Assembly (NCBI GenBank): GCA_037447655.1
Contig: JBBHKE010003410.1
Location: 285,511 to 328,051, forward strand
Direction: 5' to 3'
From: Zygnema cylindricum
Lineage: Eukaryota; Streptophyta; Zygnematophyceae; Zygnematales; Zygnemataceae
DNA length: 42,541 bases
Shown: positions 1 through 10,350 of the stretch, one piece after another
Layout of the letters: each line of letters starts with the position of its first letter
How positions within the stretch are numbered: the first letter of the stretch is position 1
Notes under the pieces: model-generated
Database searches by the model: none
The model's input: only the letters and a program-made list of their open reading frames with translations
Told to the model about the DNA's origin: nothing
Translations under genes and position numbers: made by a program

Positions 1-255
1 TAAGGACGATTTGGGCAAAGAGGTGTCGATGAGGAAATTAGTCATTATGGGAAAAAGACGAAAGGCGTAACTTGCCTGTACATTGATATCTATATTTTTT
101 TTGTTTTTCTTAGTTTTTGTTTTATCATTTTTTTTATGTTTTTTTTCGCTTTCTGCACCAATAAAAAAGCTCGGATTCGAATCTCCAATCTCTTCGCTGC
201 TCTTTTTTTTTTTATCTGTATGTGGTTACTTTTTTTCGAAGTATTGTATGTGGAA
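1..255. other. T-rich flank without recognisable gene
   Basis: This T-rich stretch lies outside the left end of the TIR element that starts at 256. I see no conserved protein in either strand. If that element had inserted cleanly into the last YVH1 exon, this flank should carry the missing YVH1 C-terminus. Read on the minus strand in all frames it does not. Confidence 0.6.
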
Positions 256-439
256 GTACACCATGAATCGCTATTAATGTTGATAACGAATCTCGGTTTT
301 TATTTTGCCTTCTAACCACGAACTAGTGTTATTAAAAGCATATATGTATTTCCTCGACACTAAATCTTTAAGCCGTCCAAAACTTTTCCTCGTCATTTGC
401 ATCAAAAGAGAGAAGAACAGAGGGAGGGGGGAGTTTTTT

Positions 440-830
440 GGTGAAATTGTTTTGGCAAACCCTGCCCCAGATACAGTCGTCAGCCTAACAGCTCGTCATG
501 TGAGTGTGGCCGCCCGTGACGCGGCTAGGAGGAAGAAATGTGATTATGCCCATCGCGATGCTATTGATGGCTTCATTCTGATGGCGGTCGAGATATTTGG
601 TTGTTTGGGCGTGGCTTTGGACGAGTTCCTCCGTGCTTGTGGTCGGCGGTCGTTCTTGCGGCGAGGACGTGGGAGCCCTACAGTATTTACTTCTTTTTAT
701 CGTCAACGTTTCTCTGTGGCCCTACAACGAGTGCAGTCTTCTATCCTCATTCGATCGTCTATTGCATTTATGGACCGTCGACGTGTTCCAGAACCCCCTC
801 CTAGTGCTCCTCCGAGATTCGGGGACTTTT
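440..830 (+). pseudogene. Fragment of C-terminal domain of a non-LTR-type retroelement protein
   Basis: An open frame from 305 to 991 contains, from about 440, the pattern IVLANPAPD, then ARDAARRKKCDYAH, VEIFGCLG and FYRQRFSVALQR. I recognise this as the order of conserved blocks at the C-terminal end of reverse-transcriptase ORFs of non-LTR elements in plants and algae: a DV..ADP strand, then a K-rich helix with Y.D or YAH, then PL.VE.FG, then a helix with RQR...LQ. A second fragment with the preceding part of the same domain lies at 32122-32487 on the minus strand. There is no upstream reverse transcriptase here. It sits inside TIR element E1, so it was inserted or captured. The assignment is from memory of the family pattern and is moderately sure. 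Confidence 0.45.
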
Positions 831-989
831 CGTTGCTTTTCATAGATTTTTTGTTGTGTTGGGGTTTTGTTGATACATGTTGGATCTTTCCTTATATGTT
901 TTGTTTGCTGTTTTTTGCTTCTTTGGGTGTTTTCAGTTTACCTGCCATCATTTCGTACTTTCGTTGCTTTTGTCTTGCTTATCCTTTTT

Positions 990-2000
990 GATTATTCCCC
1001 CACATGTAGTTTTTCAGTTTTTGCAATGCTACTTTTTTTTTGTTCTCATGGACTGAATGGTTTACCATCGCGCTTTTTTATAAAGTCAGCCAAGTTATTT
1101 CCAAATGGCAATGATTTACTGCTGTACAATTACACCAATTTCAAATGTCACTTTTTGGCCCTCAGTCTTTTGTTCTCCCTAATCTGTAGATCCATTTCTA
1201 ACCCACACTAGAACCACCACACTACATCTGGTGATTACGCACGCAACCACAAGCATGCACGAAACTTAAGGTGACGTTAAAGTGAAGATGTTTACAAAAA
1301 TTTGAACCTCTTCATTCTATGTCGTACACTTATTTTGTTTTTATCTGTGAACAACATTTTAGAGTATCTTGCCAATATTCTCCACTCGGAGGTAACAATG
1401 ACCGTTGGATATTCATTCGCGAGGCATTCACTTTGGAATGCACAATAAAGGGAAGTGTAACCTACAAGGTACGGAGGGTGCACCAAGCAAAAGTACAACT
1501 GTAGTGTGCAAAGAGAAAATTGTGAGGTTTCAAGTGCAAAATGTGAACTGCAAAAGACAAGAAGTGTTGAGTGCAGAATGGCTATAAAAAAAGTGAAATT
1601 TGAAAAACGGATAGTGAATAAACGTCAAAAGTGGAAAGTGTAAATAAAAAGTGAAAAATGAAAAATGAAAAGAAAAAAAGGAAAAGGCATATAAAACCTA
1701 GAAACATGAACCTGGCAACCTTTTCCATTCCACTTATACTTCCAAATAAAACAAACCAAATAAAGAACCAATTTCAGTTTGTTTCTCAGTTTCTAAACTT
1801 AAAATTAAGCAAACAACTTCTCCATTCAATTTTATCCATGAAAAAAAAAAAACAAAAATTAAAAAAATCGATCAACATTATATCTCTCTCCCTTAAAACT
1901 GCAAAATTGCCTATTCACAATCTAATCTTCGCTTATAGACACCAAAAGAAACACAAAATGCATACGTTGTACTCGCACCTATTTTACTGTAATCATATTC
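990..2000. other. Interior of E1, no gene
   Basis: T-rich, then A-rich sequence. Open frames here, such as 1658-2149, are Lys/Asn-rich products of AT-rich DNA without family features. The segment 1280-1450 (TTTACAAAAATTTG onward, through AATGACCGTTGGATATT) recurs at 22795-22960 with many substitutions, so it is part of a dispersed repeat. Confidence 0.5.
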
Positions 2001-2377
2001 ACCGCGTGCGAAACAAACGCTTATTAGAGTCACGAATGAACTTAAGTGAAAGTACACATACCCGTACATTTCGACAATTTATACTCATACCTATTTTAGT
2101 GTATAATTATGCACGGTGTAATGATTGTATATTCGCATACCCAAAATAGAATTATGGATTTTTACAGGGGACGGACGCCACGTCGTACGGAATGTCAGAT
2201 TTTGTACTTCTACCTATTTTACCGTATATGCTACGAAGGCGGATCATGTATACCCAAATCAGCGTTATGGAGAAATTACAATTAAACATTTTTTTGAAAA
2301 TGGTATTGATACACAAATTAGAGTACATGACACTAATTCATTATATACACTAATAATTTCTATACGCTAATAACGAT

Positions 2378-5300
2378 TCACGGTGTACATTTCAATCCAC
2401 ACCAATTATAGTTTCCCAACCGACTCGAACATTTAGGGCAAACCAATTTTCCCTCCACGTTCCCCTCGTGTACTGTAGAGGGAGGGAGGGAGAGGGAGAG
2501 AGGGAGAGAGAGAGAGAGGGAGGGAGAGGGAGAAAAAAAGAGAAGAAAAAAAGGTTAAACGAATCGAGTTTCAAAAGGAGTATCTTTCATCAAAAATGAC
2601 TTTTTTCAGCTTTTTTTTCAAGAAATAGCCTGAATGAAAACAGAAAACCAAAAAAATAGGGATTTGCCATTTTAATTTTTCTTCAATTCTCACAAAATCG
2701 AGAGAGAGAGAGAGAGAGAGGGGCAGGGAGAGGTAAGAGAGAGGGAGACAGAGAGAGCGAGAGAGAGAGAGAGGCAGGGAGAGGTAAAGAGAGAGGGAGA
2801 CAAAGAGCGGAGAGAGAGAGAGAGAGAGAGATCCTCACCCTCTTTCATCCACTGCATTGGTTCCACAAAAATAGAGGAACATACTACCTCCGAGCTCTCT
2901 CCTCTTCCTCCTACCCCTCTTTGCCAGTGGGGAATCGCTCCCTCTCCCGGTTCGTGAAAAAGAGAGTTTTCTGAAGTTATCAATAATCGTCGACATTTTT
3001 TACATCGATAAAAACTCGAGGAGGAACCTTTATTAACATTTTCCTGTCCTTCTTTACTACTGTTGTTTTTCTCTCCCTCTCCCTTAATTTCTGCCCCAGA
3101 AATCGGCATTTGTATGGAAGGGCTCGGAATATCAGAAGAAGACGAAGTCGTAGCAGGAGAGGGAGATGGAGAGGCAGAAAGAGAGGAAGAGCTTGGATCG
3201 GTGGCGAAATTTTCACTTTGAACTGTTTTGCCATCCTTGAAAGATTTTCCTGCAGAAAAAAAAAAGGAAAACAGATGGTTTGACCAATTTCAGTCAAACA
3301 TATAACGTAATATTCACGAACTGAAGCCGTTATTGAAAAAATAGTTTATCTAATATTAATTCATCTTGAGCATTTCTTTCTTACTGTGAATGAGTTAAAT
3401 TTTTAAGGAAACCTAAATTAGTGTGGAAAAGACAAAACATTAAGGAATTGGACCAGAATTTGGAGGCAACGGCTTTATTTTTTTGTTGTCTATCTTTTCA
3501 GCCTGATGGAGGCATGTATATAAAGAGGATAAATGGGGATTAAAAAAGTTATTAGAGAGCTCATTTACAAGTCAGTGTGTCCAAAACATGCGAACGAGTT
3601 CGATTAAAAGGGTCAAGAAACAAAAACACGGGATTAAGAAAAAAAATAAAGGGATTAGGAAAACATGGGTACAAAACAAAAGCCACAAGTTTATCAGAGA
3701 TGAACAACAAGGGGAGAGGGAGGGGAAAGAGGAAGAGAGAGAAAGACGGAGAGAGAGGAGGGAAGAGAGAAGAGGAAGAGAGAGAAGGACGGAGAGAGAG
3801 GAATAGGGAGGAGAGGGAATGGGAGTGGGAAAGAGAGGGAGAGGGAGAGGGAGAGGGAGAGGGAGAGGAAAAGAGAACTGACCGAGTTGTTGAACCTGAA
3901 ACTGTCTATAAGATGGATGGTTGCGATCGATTCGACTCCCCATCGCCCCAAAGAGGGAGAGCTGGGAGGAGAAGCCCAGGACCCCAGTGTTAGGAAGAGA
4001 GGGAGAGGGAGAGGCAGAGGGAGAGGGAGAGGAAGAGGGGGAGGGAGAGGTGATCTTAGCATCATCACCTGAATGAGTGCTAAAGGAAAGTCATCATGGG
4101 AAAGAGAGAGAAGGAGAGAAAGAGGTAGAAGGGAGAGAAACAATGGCTTGAGAGATAGAGGAAGACGAGAGGTAAAGAACGACCCAAGAGAGGGAGAGGC
4201 AGAGTGAAAGAAAGAGAGGAAGAGGACAAGGGAGAAGGTGAGAAAGAAAAGGGGAGAAAGCGGGCGGCGGAAGGGGGGTGGCGGGGGAAGGAGAGAGAGA
4301 GACACCTGTTTCAGAAAACCTTTGTTGGGAGAGGCTGTAGGGCTCACTTTCCTCACTTCTTCCAAAGCCTCTGTCCTCCCTCCACCCCCATTGCTCTAAA
4401 AAATTAAACTTTATTTTTGCATAAATTCATACACTTTATTTAAAAACCGATAGTATGTATTTATTTAATTTTGTAACATAATTTTCCAGTCGAAAACAAT
4501 TATTTTTCCTAAAATTCGAGTTGTACGACGAGAATTAAACCGAGAAAAGAAAGGTAGAAAAAAAAAATACGAAAGCAAAATTGTGGAATCTTACACTAAA
4601 AAGGTGGTGAACTTGGGGACTTTTTTAAAGTTTTTGAAATTCGACAACTATTTTAAATTTTTGAAATTCGATAAATATTAAATAACTCACAGTATTTAGT
4701 GTGGATGAAATTATAACATCCATACAATTACTAATCGTTGTAATCCACACTAACCTACTTGTGAATAAATTGGTATTGGAAACAATAATTACACACACTA
4801 ATTACCGTGGAAATGATATATTTCAAGAAAAGTGGAGTAAAGGATTCCAATTTTGCTAATGAGTTAACACATTTATTTAAATTAAACATAGACATGGAAA
4901 AGGGGCACGTAAAAGGATCCCGGAATAACGGAATGAGCGTTTTTTTAATGTTTTTGAGGACTTTTTAAACGTTTTATTAAAGCATATTCTACACAAATTA
5001 AATGAACTACTAGTACATATGATTACCAAATCATTTAGTAAATAAGGAAAAGACGATTCATTTGGTATCGCGAGGCTAAAAGTAAAATAATTTCTTTTTT
5101 TATTTAAAACAGGAATCCTTTCTTTTTGAACAAACCATGTTTTTTTGTTTGGTCGACTCGAGTAAAAAAATAATGGAATAAATTGTGACAACATTTACGT
5201 TAAATAGAAACAAGAACCTATTGACAACACCTCACATATTTGTTTTTATTACTTTTGAATACAATGATGGACAACAAATTACATGGTTTTGTTAAAAAAA

Positions 5301-6916
5301 ATAGCGAACAGGAATGCCATTTGGGGAAGTTCTACAATATTGTTAAAGTGTATCCCACACTAAATTGTATTTTACAAATGTTTTAGAACATTTACGTGAC
5401 ATATATTTACCAAATTCACTAAAAAAACGAATAGTAAGGACACTGAGCTTAAAAATAACGTTGATGTGAAATTAGAGAAAAACAAACAAAGAAATCAGTC
5501 CAGCATTTTCAAAATATAATTACAATTTCATATTATTATGAAGTGTTTTACATCTAATTCGTGTTCTATATTAACACAAATTCGCCAAATTCACTATAAA
5601 GAAAAGTGATGAGAATATCAGGGCCACAAATAGTGTGGATTTGAAAAACAAAAATCAAACAAAAAATACGAAATCAAACAAAGTGGAAACCACAACCAAA
5701 AGTGAAACCGAAACCGAAACGGAACAATCGAATTCTTTAAAGCCTTCAATTTTTCATGTTTTCAAAGCCATTTGAATTGGTTTACCGCACGGGAACCTTT
5801 CGAATCTCCACATAAAACCGGACTAAAAGATTTATTCCGTTTTCATTTAAGACATTATAACACGGCCTAGTTTTCTTATACCCAATTATACGCCTTAAAT
5901 TACCTTCGCAAGAAAGGCCTTCTTTTCGCATAAGATATGCGGCAATTACTACCGGACTGCTCCCAAAACCCAGAAAAAAAACCCAATTTTAACAAATTTC
6001 CTGAAAAAACTCGAAACGTAACAAAACGTAATCATAGATTGCACACAATTCGCGAATTTTCTGAATGTATACTAAAAAATGGACACAAAACGGCAAAAAA
6101 AAGCAAAAGATATTCCAGTAAAAGGGCGGAAACATGGCAAAGTGACACACCCGCATTCTGACGACAGAATTCAGCAAAAAAAACATCAAAAAACGTTAAA
6201 AACCGTTTAAAAATGGCCAAAAGAGGCCCAAGAACTGGAAAGGATCCAAAATTGCACCTGCGAGAAATGCCAGCCTGGCAATGAACAAGAACGGATCCGT
6301 TTTTTTGTCCTTTCTCAATGAAAGCAAGGCATTGGTCTAAAATCTGGAGAAGATTTTCGTCTTCAGTGTCGAGAATCGGAAAGTGGAGGCGATTCACAAA
6401 AATGGAGGATCCGTCGGAGGAAGAGAGGAGGGAAGAAATTTCGGAAGGGGAGTCTGAAAAAAAGAGTCCAAAAAAGGAATAAAAAGAGGAGACAAATTTC
6501 AATTTAATGTAAAAAGTACGGTTAACACTTCCTTCCAAAACTTAGGGTTTCAATTTACTGCAAAAAGTGCGGTTAACACTCCCTTCCAAAACTTAGGGTT
6601 TCAATTTAGTGCAAAAAGTACGGTTAACACTTCCTTCCAAAACTTAGGGTTTCAATTTAGTGTAGAAATTAGGGTTACAACTTCATTCCACAATTAGGGT
6701 TCAAGAAGCGGCAAACAAATTAGGGTTTCAAATTCAAACGAAATTTACATAATTTGACTGACCAAAAAAAAAAAGCATGGCCCATCGAACCCTACCATGA
6801 TTTCCGCCTTTTCCGTACAAAGAGAGTACGTGCGAAATATCCGCAGATTTCAGAACGCAAACGTCACAACTGTCCTCCCAAGTGCCCACGTGGAGGCCTT
6901 TCCGCACTTCACGCAT
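2378..6916 (-). CDS. YVH1: YVH1/DUSP12-type dual-specificity phosphatase, 7 exons, last exon truncated by a TIR element
   Basis: Exons: 6916-6796, 6453-6258, 5956-5904, 4370-4306, 3961-3883, 3249-2839, 2472-2378. All introns are GT-AG and all phases agree, giving 339 residues. Residues 1-145 form the phosphatase domain: GLHVGTW near 8, general-acid candidate D69, the P-loop HCQAGISRS (Cys99, Arg105), AAYLMRKEGLS and SPTASPNKGFLKQ. Residues 146-171 match the YVH1 linker (MGSRIDRNHPSYRQF). After a Ser/Pro-rich spacer comes the YVH1 zinc-binding domain: YRCKKCRRLL (Cys254, Cys257), CSSIFVEPMQWM (Cys295) and VCPKCSSRLGNYNWCG (Cys320, Cys323). In the family, YVH1 is a phosphatase whose zinc domain helps release Mrt4 from pre-60S ribosomes. 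The start at 6916 is the first ATG before the GL.VG motif. The frame ends LKC-T-P-stop, where the last codons belong to the TIR of E1, so the final Cys-X-Cys-Gly knuckle and the tail are missing. Confidence 0.87.
2473..2838. repeat. GA/CT microsatellites in YVH1 intron 6
   Basis: GA-rich arrays at about 2480-2545 and 2698-2832 on the plus strand are CT-rich on the gene's sense strand. The acceptor CCCTCTACAG directly follows the array, so the microsatellite forms the polypyrimidine tract of intron 6. Confidence 0.85.
3706..4305. repeat. Imperfect GAGAGGGA array spanning YVH1 introns 4 and 5
   Basis: A long purine-rich array (units such as GAGAGGGAGA) surrounds exon 5 (3961-3883), which sits inside it like an island. 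On the sense strand the array is pyrimidine-rich. Open frames read through it on either strand encode only Leu/Pro/Ser or Arg/Glu runs and are not genes. Confidence 0.85.
4371..5903. other. YVH1 intron 3 (1533 nt)
   Basis: This AT-rich intron lies between the AAYLMRKEGLS exon (donor GTAATT) and the 65-nt exon encoding ALEEVRKVSPTASPN (acceptor GGACAG). I see no other gene. The words ACACTAA and GTGTGGAT recur, but no clear element ends are visible. Confidence 0.6.
6497..6727 (-). repeat. 51-bp minisatellite with telo-box-like motifs in YVH1 intron 1
   Basis: Three to four copies of a 51-bp unit start at 6497, 6548, 6599 and 6650; the word TTTCAATTTA recurs every 51 bp. Each unit carries CTTAGGGTTT, and three further TTAGGGTT words follow at 6669, 6694 and 6720, six in all. 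On the gene's sense strand these read AAACCCTAAG or AACCCTAA, the core of the plant telo-box found near genes of the translation machinery. The array fills most of the 342-nt first intron (6795-6454). A regulatory role is inference. Confidence 0.75.
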
Positions 6917-7309
6917 TGCATGAGGCTTTGTTTCAAAATTCGCGCGTTTTAAAAGGTGTCCGCATGTAACTAGTACTGTACTTTGAAGTGGTACAGTACG
7001 GAATATTACTGTACATTATTTTTTAGTGACGAGTGACGATGCTCCGTACTACTTTGCAGGCGTTCCAATGTGCGAAAATAAAATCGATAATTTGAAATGT
7101 GACGGTTGTAGACGTGGGTAAAACCTGTGACGGTTGTAGACAACCACAAATTCTGCGACAATTGGTGATCTACAAAATTAGCGAGGGCTGTAGTGGTTTT
7201 CACTCTTTGTGACATCGTAGATGTTTGTGGTTTTGTGACATTGTGACGTCATACTCATTTATGACGGCATCCACGTCACTGCACCGTTCATCGTTATTAA
7301 TGTTATAAG
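6917..7309. other. Upstream region of YVH1, no gene
   Basis: This region should hold the YVH1 promoter and 5' UTR. It has short CAGTAC-type repeats at 6970-7015 and no clear TATA element on the minus strand. It ends at the target-site duplication of the hAT-like element. Confidence 0.5.
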
Positions 7310-8468
7310 TTGTGTTTTGTATCGGTAAGGATTTGCCGATAACCGATATGGACCTTTTTTCGGGTACCTAATAATCGATATATTGGTACGATATATCGTT
7401 ATCGATGTTATCGCCATTGAATAACCGATATAAATAAATATCGGCGATATACGTACGGACTGTACAGATAAATGTGGCCAGTACACTCAACTCTACGTCA
7501 TATTCCCGGGACGCGCCGCGGACCCCCTTCCCCCCGATTTCGGTAAATAATCGCGATTTTTCCTTATTTATTTATTATTTAAGGGGGTTTTACTCGGGTT
7601 CTACGCTCCCATACCCTTCCTCAATGTCCTTTTGACTTTTAGTTACGCCCATAGATGTCCAATTCGTACGGATTTGGACTTTTTGTGAAAATTGCGTAAT
7701 ATTCGTCGATTTCATACTTTTCGTAAAATTCGTATAAATTTCTCTGTACGGAAATGTACGAAAATGTACGAAAAGTGAAATACTAGAAAATCCTTTAAAA
7801 AATCTTTAAAATTACGAACAACTAACATAATGTACGAAATTATACGGAAAGTGTACCATACACACCTAATAATACGGCAAATCTTTGTCAACCGTACTGA
7901 AATATATAGGAACGTACGGCAATGTACCCTATAAACCCTGAAATCCCCCCTTATAATAACCCTAAGTAGTACGGAAATGTACAAACATTGCACGTAAATA
8001 TACGAAAAATGTAGCGCAGCTGTACTGAAATATACGAAAATGTACGGCAATGTATCCTCCAAACCCTAAAATTAATATCCCTAACAAATACGGAAAATAC
8101 GGCCACTGTACGTACATGTATGAAAAGTGTGCGGCAGTCATACTGAATATACGGAATTGAAGGAAATGTACTCTAAAACCCTAAAAATCATTTATATAAC
8201 TCTAGAAAGTACGGACATATACGGACCATGTATATAACTGTACAAAAAATCTACGGGTGCAATGGAAGGTACTTTATTATACAAAGTAAATAATATAATA
8301 CAGTATGTTATAAAGTACTATTGTATGCATACTATATTTTTTTAAGTTATCGCCGATGTGGAATTTGTTGGTCTCACACCGATATATCGGAACCTCTGAC
8401 CGTTCGATAACCGATAACTATCGGTATCTGTGTTATCGCGATAATTTTTTTAACGATACACAACCCTA
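7310..8468. mobile_element. hAT-like non-autonomous element with perfect 8-bp TSD
   Basis: The 8-bp word GTTATAAG stands at 7302-7309 and again at 8469-8476. Immediately inside are imperfect inverted ends: TTGTGTTTTGTATCG on the left and, as reverse complement of the right end, TAGGGTTGTGTATCG (12 of 15 positions match). Subterminal regions (7320-7460, 8340-8460) are dense in TATCG/CGATA words. The core (about 7700-8260) is a degenerate repeat rich in GTACGG and AAACCCT words. No transposase frame is visible. An 8-bp duplication with short TIRs is the hAT signature. Confidence 0.75.
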
Positions 8469-8521
8469 GTTATAAGTTTAATTTTGTTGCACTATTTTCA
8501 GCCCAAAATCATAAACTACAA

Positions 8522-8770
8522 TACACCGTGAAGCGCTATTAGCGTTAATAACGATAGTTCGGCACGCTCAAATTTTGACCCTCGAACCTAAAATAGAATA
8601 AATATCTCTAGTTGTTTTTCCAAGTTAATTTAGGTATTTTTTGATTAGCACTAATAACTTATTTTGACAACTTTTAAACAGTATAGTGTAAAAAAAGTGT
8701 CATTTCGTACTATAATTGCTCGTTATCGTAAAAACAATTTTTTGCTTCAATGTGAACTTGTCGTTTTTAA
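8522..8770. mobile_element. Left end of a CACC..GAATCG-family element (truncated)
   Basis: It begins TACACCGTGAAGCGCTATTA and continues with CTCAAATTTTGACCCTCGAA, a stretch also present after the end at 29116. The part at 8620-8720 is similar to 17570-17690 in intron 4 of the fucokinase gene. No matching right end was found nearby. Confidence 0.55.
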
Positions 8771-8807
8771 TTGTTGGCATGTAATAATAGGGACATGCTG
8801 AACTAGC

Positions 8808-8861
8808 GACGAGGCAGCCTGGTCGTTGGTTGTTGGTTCAACGGTGAGACTGCCTTGTCAC
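8808..8861. repeat. Tandem repeat interrupted by element E3 (left part)
   Basis: The unit contains GCCTGGTCGTTGGTTGTTGG and ACGGTGAGACTGCC. Related units continue on the far side of the inserted element at 10186-10350 (GTCTGGTCGTTGGTTGATGC, then further GTCGCTGGTTG copies). This shows that the element at 8862-10185 landed inside the repeat. Confidence 0.7.
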
Positions 8862-10185
8862 TACACTGTGAATCGTTATTAGCGTTATAAACGCTATATC
8901 GACGCTAACAATTTTTTAGGGTTTAACTTGAAATAGAATTAATAACACTATTTTTTTTACGTTAATTAAGGTTTTGGTGAATTAGTGTTAATAATTCTAA
9001 TTTACCATTTGATTGAATAGTGTGGTGTACGGACGTATCAGTCCGTACAAAATGGTACTTTGTTAAGTAGAAAAGTACGAAATATGGATTAAAATAATCG
9101 CGATCGCACGTAACCATAGATGTTTAAATCGTGCGACTTTTTCAATTTTTTCGATTGAAACGTATAATTCGTGACATTTGAAAAAAACGCAAAAAAACGC
9201 GATGTACTTTCTGTCTGGTAAACTGAACGGACAATTTACGGGAAAAGTACAATATTGCCATAAAATGTACGTTTTTTTACATAAATGTACGGAATTCGAG
9301 GAAAAGATACGTCGTAGTTATTGGTAATTTTTGTCCAGTGAACTGAATAGCAATATCGCGAAAATTGTACATCATTTCGTCGAAAATGTACGGACATTTT
9401 TGAAAAGAGACGTTGGAAACGTCACACTATTTTTTTTGCAGTCGCGAGAAGGTAGAGAGAAGGAGGCCATGGCTGCCTGTCAAACATGCATAGACAGACG
9501 AAATTTGATAAAAAATTGCACTTGCTGACGTTCGAAACCGGGTGTGCGACATTTGTGGCGTAGCTTAAATTTGCATTCACCGCTACCAATTGATGATAGA
9601 ATTCCGATATGGGGTGTGACATTTTTTTAAATATTTATAATATTTTAGCGCTCATTTAACGGAAAACTTACAAAACGTGCTATATGTAGATTTTTTTTGT
9701 TTTACATGTACGGAATAGTATGGAAGGAAATTCATTAACGATTTTTAACAATTTGTTCAAAAGGTTCAATGCGTTCGTTACGTCTAATTCGTTGCGATTG
9801 AAACGTTAGCACTAATCGCTATGATCAACTATGCACGTAACTCATAATAAAAGTCAGGATGAGATCGTACCTATTTTAGTGTAAACATATTCATCGCGTA
9901 TTAATTATACGGGAAAAAAACCCAAATTAGAGTTATGAATAAATTAGAGTAAAAGGACGCGACGGTGTACGATTTGTCAGCTTTTGTACTTTTACCTATT
10001 TTAATGTGAAGCTGCCATCTGGTAAAAGTACTGTGAAGATCCTCCGCTGTACCCAAATCAGCGTTATAGATCAATTAGAGTAATTTTATTTTTTCGAAAT
10101 CTCGAAAAATCCAAATTAACATTAGTGACGCTAATTAATTTTTAACACTAATAATTTCTTAACGCTAATAATGATCCAAGGTGTA
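8862..10185. mobile_element. TIR element E3 (CACC..GAATCG family, about 1.3 kb)
   Basis: The left end reads TACACTGTGAATCGTTATTA. The right end, reverse-complemented, reads TACACCTTGGATCATTATTA. Both sit on TA. The left 260 bp is closely similar to 22292-22550, and the right part (9870-10070) to 22570-22770, which defines a shared family with E4. It includes the segment 9190-9400, whose inverted relative lies at 28440-28640. No coding region is seen; the frame at 9331-9528 is not conserved in character. Confidence 0.75.
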
Positions 10186-10350
10186 GTGGCGAACGAGGCA
10201 CATTCGTCGCTTGACGAAGCAGTCTGGTCGTTGGTTGATGCTTCAAGGGTCAGACCGCCTCATCGCTGGTTGTTGGCAGTTTGGTCACTGAATCTGCAGC
10301 CTAGTCGCTGGTTGCTAGTTCAGGGTCAGGGTTGTCGCGTCGTTCGTTTT
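10186..10350. repeat. Tandem repeat interrupted by element E3 (right part)
   Basis: Roughly 50-bp imperfect units built on GGTCGTTGGTTG and GTCGCTGGTTG continue the repeat seen at 8808-8861. Confidence 0.65.

Larger units (their letters stand above)
256..2387. mobile_element. TIR element E1 (TA target, CACC..GAATCG family), degenerate
   Basis: The left end at 256 reads TACACCATGAATCGCTATTA. The right end (2361-2387), on the complementary strand, reads TACACCGTGAATCGTTATTA. These are inverted ends flanked by the dinucleotide TA, as in the other members at 8862, 22292, 24540 and 25398. The right 400 bp (2000-2387) resembles the right part of the element ending at 10185, with recurring CCTATTTTA and GCGTTATGGA-type words. 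The interior holds a retroelement-like coding fragment near 440-830 and a segment at 1280-1450 that recurs at 22795-22960. I see no transposase. The two ends may not derive from one insertion, because the left flank does not continue the YVH1 gene found at the right end. Confidence 0.6.

Noticed and set aside
1658-2149. 163-residue plus-strand protein gene
   Set aside because: Lys/Asn/Ile-rich translation of AT-rich DNA inside a TIR element, with no conserved features.
2839-3249. Frame disruption between YVH1 exons 5 and 6
   Set aside because: Careful re-reading of 3181-3190 shows the zinc-domain frame is continuous from the acceptor at 3249 and in phase with donor TCG|GTCAGT, so no extra intron or frameshift is needed.
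3572-4365. Long open frames on both strands through the GA/CT array
   Set aside because: They are Leu/Pro/Ser or Arg/Glu runs from microsatellite DNA. Only two short segments (4370-4306 and 3961-3883) are real exons, recognised by YVH1 conservation and splice phase.
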